Source of the DNA: a virus
Strand: one strand, 5' to 3'
IMG/VR virus record: IMGVR_UViG_3300028840_004195
Span: 1 to 35,236 of that record
Length of the DNA: 35,236 nucleotides
Shown here piece after piece: positions 5,792-12,239 of this stretch (position 1 is its first letter; every line of letters begins with the position of its first letter). A program made the translations under genes and the position numbers. The notes under the pieces were generated by a model, which worked only from the letters and a program-made list of their open reading frames with translations, did not search any database and had not been told where the DNA came from.

Positions 5792-5973
5792 GACTTGCTA
5801 ACGGGGTCAGCTATCACTTCCTTAAAGCTACCCTTTGACGTTGTCTTCGTTGTGAACTTGCCTATCTTCAGTTTGTTCTCGGACACTTGCTGAATGATCC
5901 ACCGATCCATCGCGAATTCCGAATCGAAGCTTTTGATTTCCGTTCCTTGAGAATCTATGACGTGAAATTTCAT
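5788..5973 (-). CDS. hypothetical protein, 61 aa
   Basis: The protein begins M-K-F-H-V-I-D-S-Q-G-T-E and reads as a small alpha/beta fold: strands at 2-6 and 38-44, a helix at 22-33 (A-M-D-R-W-I-I-Q-Q-V), then a T/K-rich hairpin. The ATG at 5973 is chosen because AGGGG lies seven bases upstream; an in-frame GTG at 5979 is too close to it. It overlaps most of the frame at 5828-6082, so one of the two is probably not fully translated, or an ancestral gene is frameshifted. It meets the adhesin-like gene tail to tail. Confidence 0.45.
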   Translation of the reverse strand: MKFHVIDSQGTEIKSFDSEFAMDRWIIQQVSENKLKIGKFTTKTTSKGSFKEVIADPVSKS

Positions 5974-6082
5974 CGACACGCCCCTGGTTGGTTGGGAAGT
6001 GACAGTCTACGTCTTCAGCTACTTTCTTTTCTTGCTCTATGATTTTCTGAATAGGCTTATTGATTGGTCGCATTGTGGTCAT
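5828..6082 (-). CDS. overlapping ORF, 84 aa, uncertain
   Basis: It begins M-T-T-M-R-P-I-N-K-P-I-Q-K-I-I-E with GAGG six bases before the ATG at 6082, inside the end of the preceding gene, so initiation is credible. After about residue 34 the sequence becomes R/N/S/H-rich and unstructured, and there it overlaps the frame of the 5788-5973 gene by 146 bases. Either the true protein is short and its tail is incidental, or it and the next gene were once one reading frame. No function assigned. Confidence 0.35.
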   Translation of the reverse strand: MTTMRPINKPIQKIIEQEKKVAEDVDCHFPTNQGRVDEISRHRFSRNGNQKLRFGIRDGSVDHSASVREQTEDRQVHNEDNVKG

Positions 6083-6314
6083 TTGCTTCCTCTGTCTCTT
6101 TTGAGAAAACCACTTCCTTTACATGAATTGAGCATATTTCGCTGATGTCTAATAGGATGGCTCCATCGGATGTATCCAACAAAACACCCTTGTCCTTTGA
6201 GTTTACAACTCCTACCAGTGAAGAGAGATAATCTTTTGAGTCAGACTCTGAATCTATGATTGAGAATCTATTCTTTTCGCCATTTTTAAAAATAACATCA
6301 ACTACTAGGTTCAT
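6057..6314 (-). CDS. hypothetical protein, 85 aa
   Basis: It begins M-N-L-V-V-D-V-I-F-K-N-G-E-K and has strands rich in V, I and L with acidic turns, including G-A-I-L-L-D-I-S-E-I and I-H-V-K-E-V-V. It is a compact beta-rich soluble protein. A short Sm-like or SH3-like barrel is conceivable, but no diagnostic motif is seen. GGGAG precedes the ATG by four bases and the start lies within the previous gene, so translation is coupled. Confidence 0.5.
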   Translation of the reverse strand: MNLVVDVIFKNGEKNRFSIIDSESDSKDYLSSLVGVVNSKDKGVLLDTSDGAILLDISEICSIHVKEVVFSKETEEANDHNATNQ

Positions 6315-6633
6315 CTTTCTCCCAGGGGTCTTTTAATTTTTTCTCAGAAAAATACTTCTGTAAAGCCAGCTTTACATGGTCTTGGAATGGCTGGGAAAAC
6401 TTCTCACCGAACCACCACATGTTTGCATACTTGGTTTGACCAGTCTTCTTGCATATGTATCGCTCTGCCGGAGGAGCAACGTATAACCCACCATCTTTCT
6501 TCCTGATGAGCTTAGCTTTACTCAAAAAAAGATCTAAAGAGGTTACATGGATCCCCATTGTTCCAAGGATAGAGTTATCCTGGTCTAGATTTTGATTATA
6601 GAATGTTATTTTGACAGATGCAGAGTCTTCCAC
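6298..6633 (-). CDS. SpoVG-like or small DNA-binding protein (tentative), 111 aa
   Basis: A first strand V-K-I-T-F-Y-N is followed by a helix (S-L-D-L-F-L-S-K), then K-L-I-R-K-K-D-G-G-L-Y-V-A-P-P, and a C-terminal helix F-Q-D-H-V-K-L-A-L-Q-K-Y-F. This order, with the G-L-Y/F-V-A-x-P signature, resembles the SpoVG family of small nucleic-acid-binding regulators, but R-Y-I-C-K-K and the M-W-W-F segment are extra. The GTG at 6633 is preceded by AAGGGG. It is the first gene of this minus-strand block. The assignment rests on pattern only. Confidence 0.35.
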   Translation of the reverse strand: MEDSASVKITFYNQNLDQDNSILGTMGIHVTSLDLFLSKAKLIRKKDGGLYVAPPAERYICKKTGQTKYANMWWFGEKFSQPFQDHVKLALQKYFSEKKLKDPWEKDEPSS

Positions 6634-6749
6634 CTTTTTCCCCTTATACTGATTGTTTCACGGGACACTATATCACATAGATGACATGAGATCGATAAAA
6701 AAACCACGCCCGAAAGCGTGGCACCTCTCTTTGCAGGAAGCTGTCAATC
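6634..6749. other. intergenic start of the long gene-poor leader
   Basis: No gene is seen here. On the minus strand TATAAG near 6645 precedes the GTG at 6633 but has no clear -35. A minus-strand terminator occupies 6697-6721. No convincing + strand promoter was found, so the start point of any leader transcript for the replication genes is unknown. Confidence 0.4.
6697..6721 (-). terminator. rho-independent terminator on the minus strand
   Basis: CCACGC (6704-6709) pairs with GCGTGG (6716-6721) around a six-base loop. On the minus strand the stem is followed at once by seven T residues (complement of 6697-6703). It would stop antisense transcripts arriving from the right, such as read-through from the minus-strand terminase, before they enter the 6633-5788 block. 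Confidence 0.75.
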
Positions 6750-6968
6750 ATGAAGGAGGAAGAGATCATCACATCCCAACAAAGGAGGCTAGCACAGGAA
6801 GTTGGTAGAAGAGATCACCCTATCACGACAATGAAAACGGGTCAATCTAAACAGAAGATAATAACAAGAGTTTTCGCAACAGAGTTTCCCCTGGGAGGTT
6901 TCCAAAAGATCACTAGCCCAAAACTGGGCGAGTCAACTAAGGTAGTAATTTGCAATAAAAGAGGTTGA
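6750..6968 (+). CDS. doubtful ORF in the leader region, 72 aa
   Basis: This frame starts M-K-E-E-E-I-I-T-S-Q-Q-R-R and ends C-N-K-R-G. AGGAAG lies nine bases upstream, so translation is possible. The composition is basic and shows no domain. It contains the hairpin at 6912-6933, and its stop lies in the closing stem of a larger RNA structure. It may be a leader peptide, a real small gene or a chance frame over a structured RNA. I favour the last. Confidence 0.25.
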   Translation: MKEEEIITSQQRRLAQEVGRRDHPITTMKTGQSKQKIITRVFATEFPLGGFQKITSPKLGESTKVVICNKRG

Positions 6969-7143
6969 GAGACCCCCATAAAGGGGGCCGATCTCTTTGG
7001 TGCATTTGAAGGGCTGGAACCCTTTAAGTGCCTAAGTAAATCAGAGAAAGAGACTCTGAATTACCGTCTAAGATATCCACAAGATATCATCCAACGGCTT
7101 AATTCTCAACGTTTCTCTCTCCTAGCTTCAACAGGAGAAGTGA
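6911..7143 (+). ncRNA. structured 5' leader / candidate cis-regulatory RNA
   Basis: Stems found by eye: 6916-6920 with 6925-6929, plus ACT/AGT flanks; a closing stem GTTGAGA 6964-6970 with TCTCAAC 7104-7110; inside it CCCCC 6973-6977 with GGGGG 6983-6987, a 12-bp stem 7002-7013 with 7020-7031 (two G-T wobbles, loop CTGGAA), TCAGAG 7041-7046 with CTCTGA 7054-7059, and GATATC 7072-7077 with 7083-7088 nested in CCGT 7064-7067 with ACGG 7094-7097. A last hairpin, TCTCCT 7118-7123 with AGGAGA 7133-7138, buries the ribosome site of the initiator gene. Several helices in one junction suggest a folded regulatory RNA. No known riboswitch class is recognised. Confidence 0.45.
7118..7138 (+). promoter_or_regulatory. 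hairpin masking the ribosome binding site of the initiator gene
   Basis: AGGAG (7133-7137), six bases before the ATG at 7144, is fully paired with CTCCT (7119-7123) in a six-pair stem with a nine-base loop. The pyrimidine arm could instead pair with GAGAGA at 6967-6972, giving two exclusive states. This is a plausible translational switch controlling the replication gene. Confidence 0.5.
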
Positions 7144-7956
7144 ATGTCTATACTTAATCTATTAAATTCAAACGACTATCAAATTTATAATCGTACCGTT
7201 TCCAGGGAGCTGGATAGCATCTATGCGGCAATCATGCTATCGGAATTAATAAACAGACGTGAATACCACATTGAGAAAGGCCATGAACATTTGGAGCATG
7301 AAGGTAAGAGGTGGTTCTACTACACGGTAGATAAATGCAAGGAACGTACTGATTTTGGTGTGAAAATGCAGTCCACTGCCATTAAAAAATTGAAAGCAAG
7401 GGGATTAATAAAGGTCTGCCAGAAGGGATTGCCAGCCAAGAGGTATTTTTGGCTTGATGAAGAAAAAATATTGGAGCTTTTTTTGGATTCAAAAAGTAAA
7501 TCTAGATCGGTCCAAAGGGCAGAACAAGAACCCGACTCGGAGACCGATCTAGAGAGTGCGCGGAGGCCGACCTCTCATATATATAAGAACCCTAGTAAAG
7601 AACCTAAAGAAAGAGAGAAAGAAAGAAACAAAGAAAGAGAAAAAGGGGGCAAGCCCCCTAACCCCCCGCGCGCCCCTCATGTTTTTTCTTCTGATGATGA
7701 ACATAGAAAACTTGCTGAAGAATACGGAGAGGAGCTGAGAGACCAGGCTTACCAAGTACTCAGCGACTGGAAAGAAGACACACCCAAGAGCAAATGGAAA
7801 AAATCTGACTATCGGAGCATACGACGATGGGTAATCGACTCGATCAAGGAAAAGAAACCAAGTCATAGGTCACCACCTACCAACAGAAATCAAACCTGTT
7901 GGGGGGATGCAGCCGATTCGCAATACCATAATCGACCAGACAATATCGACATTTAG
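7144..7956 (+). CDS. phage replication initiator with winged helix-turn-helix
   Basis: 270 aa. Residues about 24-105 form a winged helix-turn-helix as in phage O-type or replisome-organiser proteins: a first helix S-I-Y-A-A-I-M-L-S-E-L, the W-F-Y-Y-T motif, a helix after K-E-R-T-D-F-G, the recognition helix T-A-I-K-K-L-K-A-R-G-L-I, and a wing with K-G-L-P-A-K-R-Y-F. A long charged linker (about 115-180, very rich in K and E) leads to a C-terminal helical domain (186-245, with Y-R-S-I-R-R-W-V-I-D). The family binds repeats in the origin, often within its own gene, and recruits a helicase loader. The next gene encodes that loader. The ribosome site is buried in a hairpin. Confidence 0.75.
   Translation: MSILNLLNSNDYQIYNRTVSRELDSIYAAIMLSELINRREYHIEKGHEHLEHEGKRWFYYTVDKCKERTDFGVKMQSTAIKKLKARGLIKVCQKGLPAKRYFWLDEEKILELFLDSKSKSRSVQRAEQEPDSETDLESARRPTSHIYKNPSKEPKEREKERNKEREKGGKPPNPPRAPHVFSSDDEHRKLAEEYGEELRDQAYQVLSDWKEDTPKSKWKKSDYRSIRRWVIDSIKEKKPSHRSPPTNRNQTCWGDAADSQYHNRPDNIDI
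7501..7667. other. candidate replication origin inside the initiator gene
   Basis: A perfect 12-bp inverted repeat (7501-7512 and 7542-7553, arm TCTAGATCGGTC, 29-base spacer) is followed by an AT-rich CATATATATAAG (7576-7587), a purine tract of about 55 bases, and a GGGGGC/GCCCCC dyad at 7645-7658. Lambdoid phages have origins in the linker-coding part of the initiator gene with just this order of binding repeats and an unwinding region. The encoded residues are the low-complexity linker, which tolerates such a constraint. Confidence 0.4.
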
Positions 7957-7965
7957 GAGGCGGAT

Positions 7966-8853
7966 ATGAGATTGCACAAAGACCCCGAGAGCTTTCATAA
8001 CGCTGTAAAGATGGCCGAGGAATATGTGAAAGGTATGGCTCCAAACCCAAGACCTGGGCAGCTATTTACAGCGGTATGGGCAGGACCAGCTAGAGTGAAT
8101 CTACTGGATAAGCCGACCAATAGAAACGAACTATCATGCCCTCGATGCGCAGGAACAAGAGGTTACACCGTTCGTGGAGGAATTCCCAAAGAGCTGGTAG
8201 ACAAACTAGGCTTTGGGACAGTTCTTTCAGACAAAGAAGTTGCCTGGGCCTGCAATAGCTCAGAGTGCTTGGATTCATTTTTGGCGAGACCCATGAGAAG
8301 TCAACAAACCGCTTCAACAGGAATCAATGAGAGATTACAATCTATGGGATTCCCAAAAGCGTACTTGAGTGTCTTGGAAAAAGAATGGAATCAGAGGGAT
8401 GAAGTTGTTAGGTTTGGAGCTAAATACGCAAGAATGCCAGACAAGCCACTTATGATCACAGGACCTAACGGAACAGGTAAAACGTTCACCGCTTGCAGAA
8501 TAGGCGCACTCTTCGTGAAAAATAGTGGTTCTGTCGCGAGATTCTGGAATACAAGCTCTCTGTCCGTGAAGTGGAGAGAGCTGTCAACGGAACCGCGAAG
8601 CTTAATGCACTTTACTATATCATTGTCTGAGTCACCAATTCTAATTTTAGATGATTTGGGAATTAGATGTCCCACAGATGCTTTCATGGATTTTTTGTAT
8701 CAAATTATAAACAACCGCGATGAAGCTATGTTACCAACGATCGTCACCACTAATCTTGATGACAGAAAGCTATCGGAGCAGTTTGGAAACGCAATTTCTA
8801 GCAGAATTGGAGCTGGATTTAGAATTACGTTAGATGGAAAGGATCGTCGATAG
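7966..8853 (+). CDS. DnaC-like AAA+ helicase loader
   Basis: 295 aa. The N-terminal part carries a four-cysteine zinc site (C58, C61, C96, C101). The ATPase domain has Walker A GPNGTGKT at 166-173, Walker B I-L-I-L-D-D at 225-230, sensor-1 T-T-N at 261-263 and an arginine-finger candidate in S-S-R-I-G (R280). This matches phage DnaC/DnaI-like loaders that place the host replicative helicase on the origin. GGAGG lies five bases before the ATG, and the start is nine bases after the initiator gene, so the two form a replication pair. The zinc site may mediate contact with the helicase or initiator. No helicase gene is seen in the window. Confidence 0.85.
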   Translation: MRLHKDPESFHNAVKMAEEYVKGMAPNPRPGQLFTAVWAGPARVNLLDKPTNRNELSCPRCAGTRGYTVRGGIPKELVDKLGFGTVLSDKEVAWACNSSECLDSFLARPMRSQQTASTGINERLQSMGFPKAYLSVLEKEWNQRDEVVRFGAKYARMPDKPLMITGPNGTGKTFTACRIGALFVKNSGSVARFWNTSSLSVKWRELSTEPRSLMHFTISLSESPILILDDLGIRCPTDAFMDFLYQIINNRDEAMLPTIVTTNLDDRKLSEQFGNAISSRIGAGFRITLDGKDRR

Positions 8854-9041
8854 CCATAGGGCTTGCAGAAACATAGGTAGATTTGCGCAACGCGCAAAAA
8901 ACGTAGAATCACACACAGAAAAACCAATCTCTCAACCTACCCCCTTTAAAACGCGAAAACGAAAGCCTGTAATTTATTGACATTAAATCAAGATCGTGAC
9001 ACAGTGTTTTAATGTAAAGACACAAAAAGGCGACGAGTGAA
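8854..9041. promoter_or_regulatory. intergenic region with two dyads
   Basis: No gene is seen. TTGCGC (8883-8888) and GCGCAA (8892-8897) form a tight hairpin without a T-run, so it is not a standard terminator. ACATTAAA (8980-8987) and TTTAATGT (9008-9015) form a perfect 8-bp inverted repeat with a 20-base spacer. A consensus TTGACA at 8977-8982 overlaps its left arm, but no good -10 box is seen 16-18 bases on. It may be an operator or RNA stem ahead of the next gene. Confidence 0.35.
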
Positions 9042-9476
9042 ATGGATGGAAAGCTAAGATTCCCGCAACCGCCACCAGCTTCTTCGAAACAAGAGAGGTT
9101 GTATTTAGAAAAAATACGTGCTCTTGAATTTAAGATTGAATCACAGAGCATATACATAGAAAAGCTCTTAGAATCTCTAAAAAAAATGCGCTTGGAATTA
9201 GTAAGGCAACCTAGGAATTTAGCGGCTCTAGAATACAGAGACTTGGGGCCCCCGTTTGTCTCAAAGTTCGCATGTTTGACGCATGAAATACGAATAGCAC
9301 CCCACATGGATCAACTGTCAGTCCTCGCAATCGAAAACATACCAAAGCCAGATGGATCTAAATACCCAGTTAGAGCTGCAATGTACATCGATCCTGAAGT
9401 GTTACTCACTAAAAAAGATTCGGAAAAAATTTTAACCGAGCTAATAAAACGTCTAGTCTATGAGTTAAATGAGTAA
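9042..9476 (+). CDS. hypothetical protein with N-terminal coiled coil, 144 aa
   Basis: The N-terminus is proline-rich (F-P-Q-P-P-P-A-S-S), then residues 16-55 form a strong amphipathic helix or coiled coil with heptad-like leucines and isoleucines (Y-I-E-K-L-L-E-S-L-K-K-M). The C-terminal 75 residues read as an alpha/beta domain with R-A-A-M-Y-I-D-P-E-V. No family is recognised. A small terminase subunit or a replication accessory protein are guesses only. The end overlaps the next gene by eight bases. Confidence 0.5.
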   Translation: MDGKLRFPQPPPASSKQERLYLEKIRALEFKIESQSIYIEKLLESLKKMRLELVRQPRNLAALEYRDLGPPFVSKFACLTHEIRIAPHMDQLSVLAIENIPKPDGSKYPVRAAMYIDPEVLLTKKDSEKILTELIKRLVYELNE

Positions 9477-9726
9477 AGATGTATCCCCCTGCAAGGTCGA
9501 AAACAGACACCTCAAACCGTGTTGGATACTAAAGGAACGCTTAGGTGATTCCTCTGGAATTGTGATCATGCCGATCATCAGCATCACGACTTTAGGGACA
9601 ACCAGAACGTTGCTTGTACACAAGAAAAATGCACGAGACAAAGGGCTTTGCATAAACTTCTGCCCTTTTTGCGGAGAGAATTTAGGTGGTTTAACAGAGA
9701 CAAAATTCGGCAGGTTACCGGAATAA
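9469..9726 (+). CDS. small zinc-ribbon protein, 85 aa
   Basis: Cysteines occur at C8 and C18, and in C-I-N-F-C-P-F-C-G near residues 61-68. The C-P-F-C-G knuckle is typical of zinc ribbons; the first pair of ligands would be the widely spaced N-terminal cysteines. Between them is a hydrophobic strand region (G-I-V-I-M-P-I-I-S-I). It starts inside the end of the previous gene (ATGAGTAA). It could bind nucleic acid or protein. Small phage zinc-ribbon proteins of this kind are common and mostly uncharacterised. Confidence 0.5.
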   Translation: MSKDVSPCKVENRHLKPCWILKERLGDSSGIVIMPIISITTLGTTRTLLVHKKNARDKGLCINFCPFCGENLGGLTETKFGRLPE

Positions 9727-9745
9727 AAATAGAGGTATTTTGCAG

Positions 9746-10036
9746 ATGACAACACTTATTGGATATACACTTTGTCGCTCCCCTGCAATGGAAAATTTGT
9801 CTATAGTGCACTTACAGCAACAAAAGGCAAATTTTATGACGACTCCCATACCCCCGTTGCAACTCGATACGCATAGGGAGAAATCCTCTTCAATTTGCCA
9901 GTGTATTGTTAAATCTACGTGCTGTAGTACAACAGCAGATGATGATGAAAATCAAACAGCAAACATCGTGGTAGACGTGGATGCAACGGATGAAAAAACG
10001 TGTTGCATAGCCAAACGATGTTGCGTGATTCAGTAG
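9746..10036 (+). CDS. cysteine-rich protein ending in a CaaX-like box, 96 aa
   Basis: Nine cysteines, mostly in pairs or close sets (C-Q-C, two T-C-C or K-C-C type pairs), an acidic T/D stretch, and the C-terminus A-K-R-C-C-V-I-Q. The last four residues C-V-I-Q fit the eukaryotic prenylation motif C-a-a-X, and basic residues precede it. The ATG at 9746 is ten bases after GAGG; a TTG at 9740 is also in frame. No family is recognised, and the coding status is less sure than for its neighbours because no fold is evident. Confidence 0.4.
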   Translation: MTTLIGYTLCRSPAMENLSIVHLQQQKANFMTTPIPPLQLDTHREKSSSICQCIVKSTCCSTTADDDENQTANIVVDVDATDEKTCCIAKRCCVIQ

Positions 10037-10046
10037 GAATGCAAAC

Positions 10047-10421
10047 ATGAATGGATACGAGATTCTCCAAAGAATAGACGCAATTCAAGATGATTTAGAC
10101 GCTGTTTATGAGTGTTTGGAGCATATTGACAATGCGAAGGATGAACTGGAAAACGTCCTGAAAGAAAAGAATGAAGAGATTGAAGAGTTGAGAGAGATTG
10201 TTTCAGAGCAATTGATCTCAGGAGACTTCCGAGATGGGTACATCAATGAAGCTCCATGTGCTAAGCCAATTCAGAGTATGTATATCCCACTGTACAACAA
10301 AGAAATCCACGGGAAGAGAGTGGAGTTCAATCCAAACACAGGGGATGGATTTCTCATTTCATTTGATGGAGACAAGGTGGTCTCTCGAACTCAAATCTCC
10401 CAGAGGTTCAATCCCAATTGA
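10047..10421 (+). CDS. hypothetical coiled-coil protein, 124 aa
   Basis: Residues 1-60 form an uninterrupted acidic coiled coil (E-I-L-Q-R-I-D-A-I-Q-D-D-L-D, then L-K-E-K-N-E-E-I-E-E-L-R-E-I). The C-terminal half appears as a small beta domain (Y-I-P-L-Y-N-K-E, G-F-L-I-S-F-D-G-D-K-V-V). It overlaps the 3' end of the minus-strand terminase by 14 bases, tail to tail. A small terminase role is conceivable from its position, but no helix-turn-helix is visible and the family is unknown. Confidence 0.5.
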   Translation: MNGYEILQRIDAIQDDLDAVYECLEHIDNAKDELENVLKEKNEEIEELREIVSEQLISGDFRDGYINEAPCAKPIQSMYIPLYNKEIHGKRVEFNPNTGDGFLISFDGDKVVSRTQISQRFNPN

Positions 10422-11886
10422 TGCTCATAATGTGTTTGTTTTTGGTCTTCTTGGGGTAACAGACAATTCCAGCTTCTCTTAAAGGAGCTAGTTCGTCCCA
10501 TCGCTTTTTTTCTTCCGGCTGTTGGTAGACGGCTTGGTAATATTCGTTTGCGAGCATTGCCATATTGCAAACAGTGGTGGATTCCATGATATTGTCTTCT
10601 TTTAGAAGATTTTGTGACTCAACGCCGAACTGGTCGCACTTGGTAGAGAATTCAATGTTCTTAGTGAGAATCATTTCCTTCAAAAGAGGAATCCCACGTT
10701 TTTTCCATTTGATATCAGTTCGGCACTTTCGAATTTCCGTGACAATATCTGCAAAACTTTCGGTTTCATCTGAAAGGACCATGTGCCATTTTTGAGTAAA
10801 CACACGGGAGTATCCCTCCATCTTTTCACGCATTTTATCGTAGAGACCGGAGATTGTTGTGTCCCAGAGGCGAGAGGTGACTTCCATCTCCAATATCTTG
10901 ATCGTTGTTCCGAATTCGCGCCTTTGAAGCATAACTCCATAGGACGCACAAAGGGTTTGCTCTGTCATTACAACGGATAGGATTGGAACGAACGCTGTAG
11001 GATCAACAGATTTGAGATTTCGAAGCATCTCGTCATAGTCAACAAGGCTAACGTCTGGCAAAACACGCTCGTCACTACTGAAGCAATCTTCTGCTAGATA
11101 CTCTCTAATCCACTGGTCTTCTTTTCCAGCATCAACAAGTTCTTTGTGTTTTTTGTCTAACCATGGTGCTAGGTGAGGGAGACAGGTGTTGATATAGCTG
11201 GAATAATGAAAACAAATCCCTTCATCGTTGTTGCGAATCCTATCTTCCCAAGTGTGATAGTGATTCAGCTTTTTAGGAGGCGTTCCGCTCATGATGCAAC
11301 GAGCGTCTTCCTTCGCTGCAAGGTTTGGCTCCATGCCATCGAGATAATCAGCGTTACAGTCTTGAACTTCGTCAACAATAAGCAGGTTAGGTTGTGTTCC
11401 CCTGCCTCTTGCCTCAGACCATGTTCCTAAGAGTTTGATCGAACTGTCATTCACAAACGTCAAAATATGCTTACTTTTGTCTGTCTGCTTTACAAACATA
11501 TCGAACAGATCGGGATCAGGAAGGTCGCACCACTGAAGCCTGTTTTCATCCCAGTAAACTTCAATAGCTTGTGTGATTGTTGGGAGAGTAACGAAACAGG
11601 TGCTTCGTGGATTCAAAAGGCAGTATCCCCATGCAGCCACGATGTTAGCGGCAGTTTTGGCTCCCTTTCTTCCCATTCTGAAGAATAAGTACTTCATCTT
11701 CTTTTCGAAGAATGCGTCGAAAATCTCCTCTTGTCCTTCATGGAAAGTCCTACGTTTTCGCAACTCTTTCCAGAACACATCATACAAGTCACTTCGTGAC
11801 CCCTCGACGTTTTCTTTGTTCGTTTTGTATGACGATTTTTTATTGAAACTTTTGCCCTCTCCGGCACTCGTTTTCTTGAATGGCAT
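10408..11886 (-). CDS. terL: terminase large subunit (packaging ATPase/nuclease)
   Basis: 492 aa from the ATG at 11886 (AGGA upstream; a TTG at 11898 is less likely). The ATPase half shows an arginine-type Walker A R-M-G-R-K-G-A-K-T (70-78), Walker B L-L-I-V-D-E (168-173) and a coupling motif S-G-T-P-P (200-204). TerL docks on the portal and pumps DNA into the prohead. The C-terminal half has the strand order of the RNase-H-like nuclease, but its first strand (P-I-L-S-V-V-M, 301-307) lacks the usual metal-binding aspartate, so the nuclease site looks altered. It lies on the minus strand, diverging from the portal gene 354 bases away, with a small membrane-protein gene between them. No small subunit is identified. 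Confidence 0.85.
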   Translation of the reverse strand: MPFKKTSAGEGKSFNKKSSYKTNKENVEGSRSDLYDVFWKELRKRRTFHEGQEEIFDAFFEKKMKYLFFRMGRKGAKTAANIVAAWGYCLLNPRSTCFVTLPTITQAIEVYWDENRLQWCDLPDPDLFDMFVKQTDKSKHILTFVNDSSIKLLGTWSEARGRGTQPNLLIVDEVQDCNADYLDGMEPNLAAKEDARCIMSGTPPKKLNHYHTWEDRIRNNDEGICFHYSSYINTCLPHLAPWLDKKHKELVDAGKEDQWIREYLAEDCFSSDERVLPDVSLVDYDEMLRNLKSVDPTAFVPILSVVMTEQTLCASYGVMLQRREFGTTIKILEMEVTSRLWDTTISGLYDKMREKMEGYSRVFTQKWHMVLSDETESFADIVTEIRKCRTDIKWKKRGIPLLKEMILTKNIEFSTKCDQFGVESQNLLKEDNIMESTTVCNMAMLANEYYQAVYQQPEEKKRWDELAPLREAGIVCYPKKTKNKHIMSINWD

Positions 11887-11945
11887 AATTCCTTGCAAAT
11901 CAGTGGCTGAAACGATAGATTAAACAAAAAAAGTGGCAGAAAGAA

Positions 11946-12239
11946 ATGTTTTTTTTCGTTTTAGCAGGGTTTACGTTTCTGTTTATGTACCAGTTCGTGA
12001 CAAAAAAACAGCTCGAAGATGAGCTGCGCCGTGTCGATCGCTCTCTATTAAAGACCTCTATAAAGACTGGAGAGAATGGGGAAATCGCAAGAAAACTGGA
12101 AGAATCTTTTCATGAACTCGATGAAATGGCGAAAAACAACAAGATTAAAACGGACGATCTGTATAAAAAATATTACAACGACGAACCAAACAAGTGGGAC
12201 GCTTTGACCCGAGCGTTTGGTGGAAAGGAGAGAAATTAG
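11946..12239 (+). CDS. small N-terminally anchored membrane protein, 97 aa
   Basis: Residues 1-17 (M-F-F-F-V-L-A-G-F-T-F-L-F-M) are a hydrophobic anchor, followed by a charged helical region with K-K-Q-L-E-D-E-L-R-R-V-D and E-L-D-E-M-A-K-N. It is the first gene of the morphogenesis block, and its TAG directly abuts the portal start. The 59-base divergent gap to terL may hold promoters for both directions, but no strong consensus is seen. Function unknown; a head-assembly accessory or a small host-membrane protein are both possible. Confidence 0.5.
   Translation: MFFFVLAGFTFLFMYQFVTKKQLEDELRRVDRSLLKTSIKTGENGEIARKLEESFHELDEMAKNNKIKTDDLYKKYYNDEPNKWDALTRAFGGKERN

Noticed and set aside
6750-7143. 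Group I intron, because AAGATATCATCC near 7082-7092 resembles the S element and several hairpins precede it
   Set aside because: The complementary P7 strand is missing before it, no P3/P8 pairing was found, and no split gene flanks the region.
8883-8897. TTGCGC/GCGCAA hairpin as a terminator for the helicase-loader gene
   Set aside because: It is followed by A residues, not T, on the + strand, and no T-run follows on the minus strand either.
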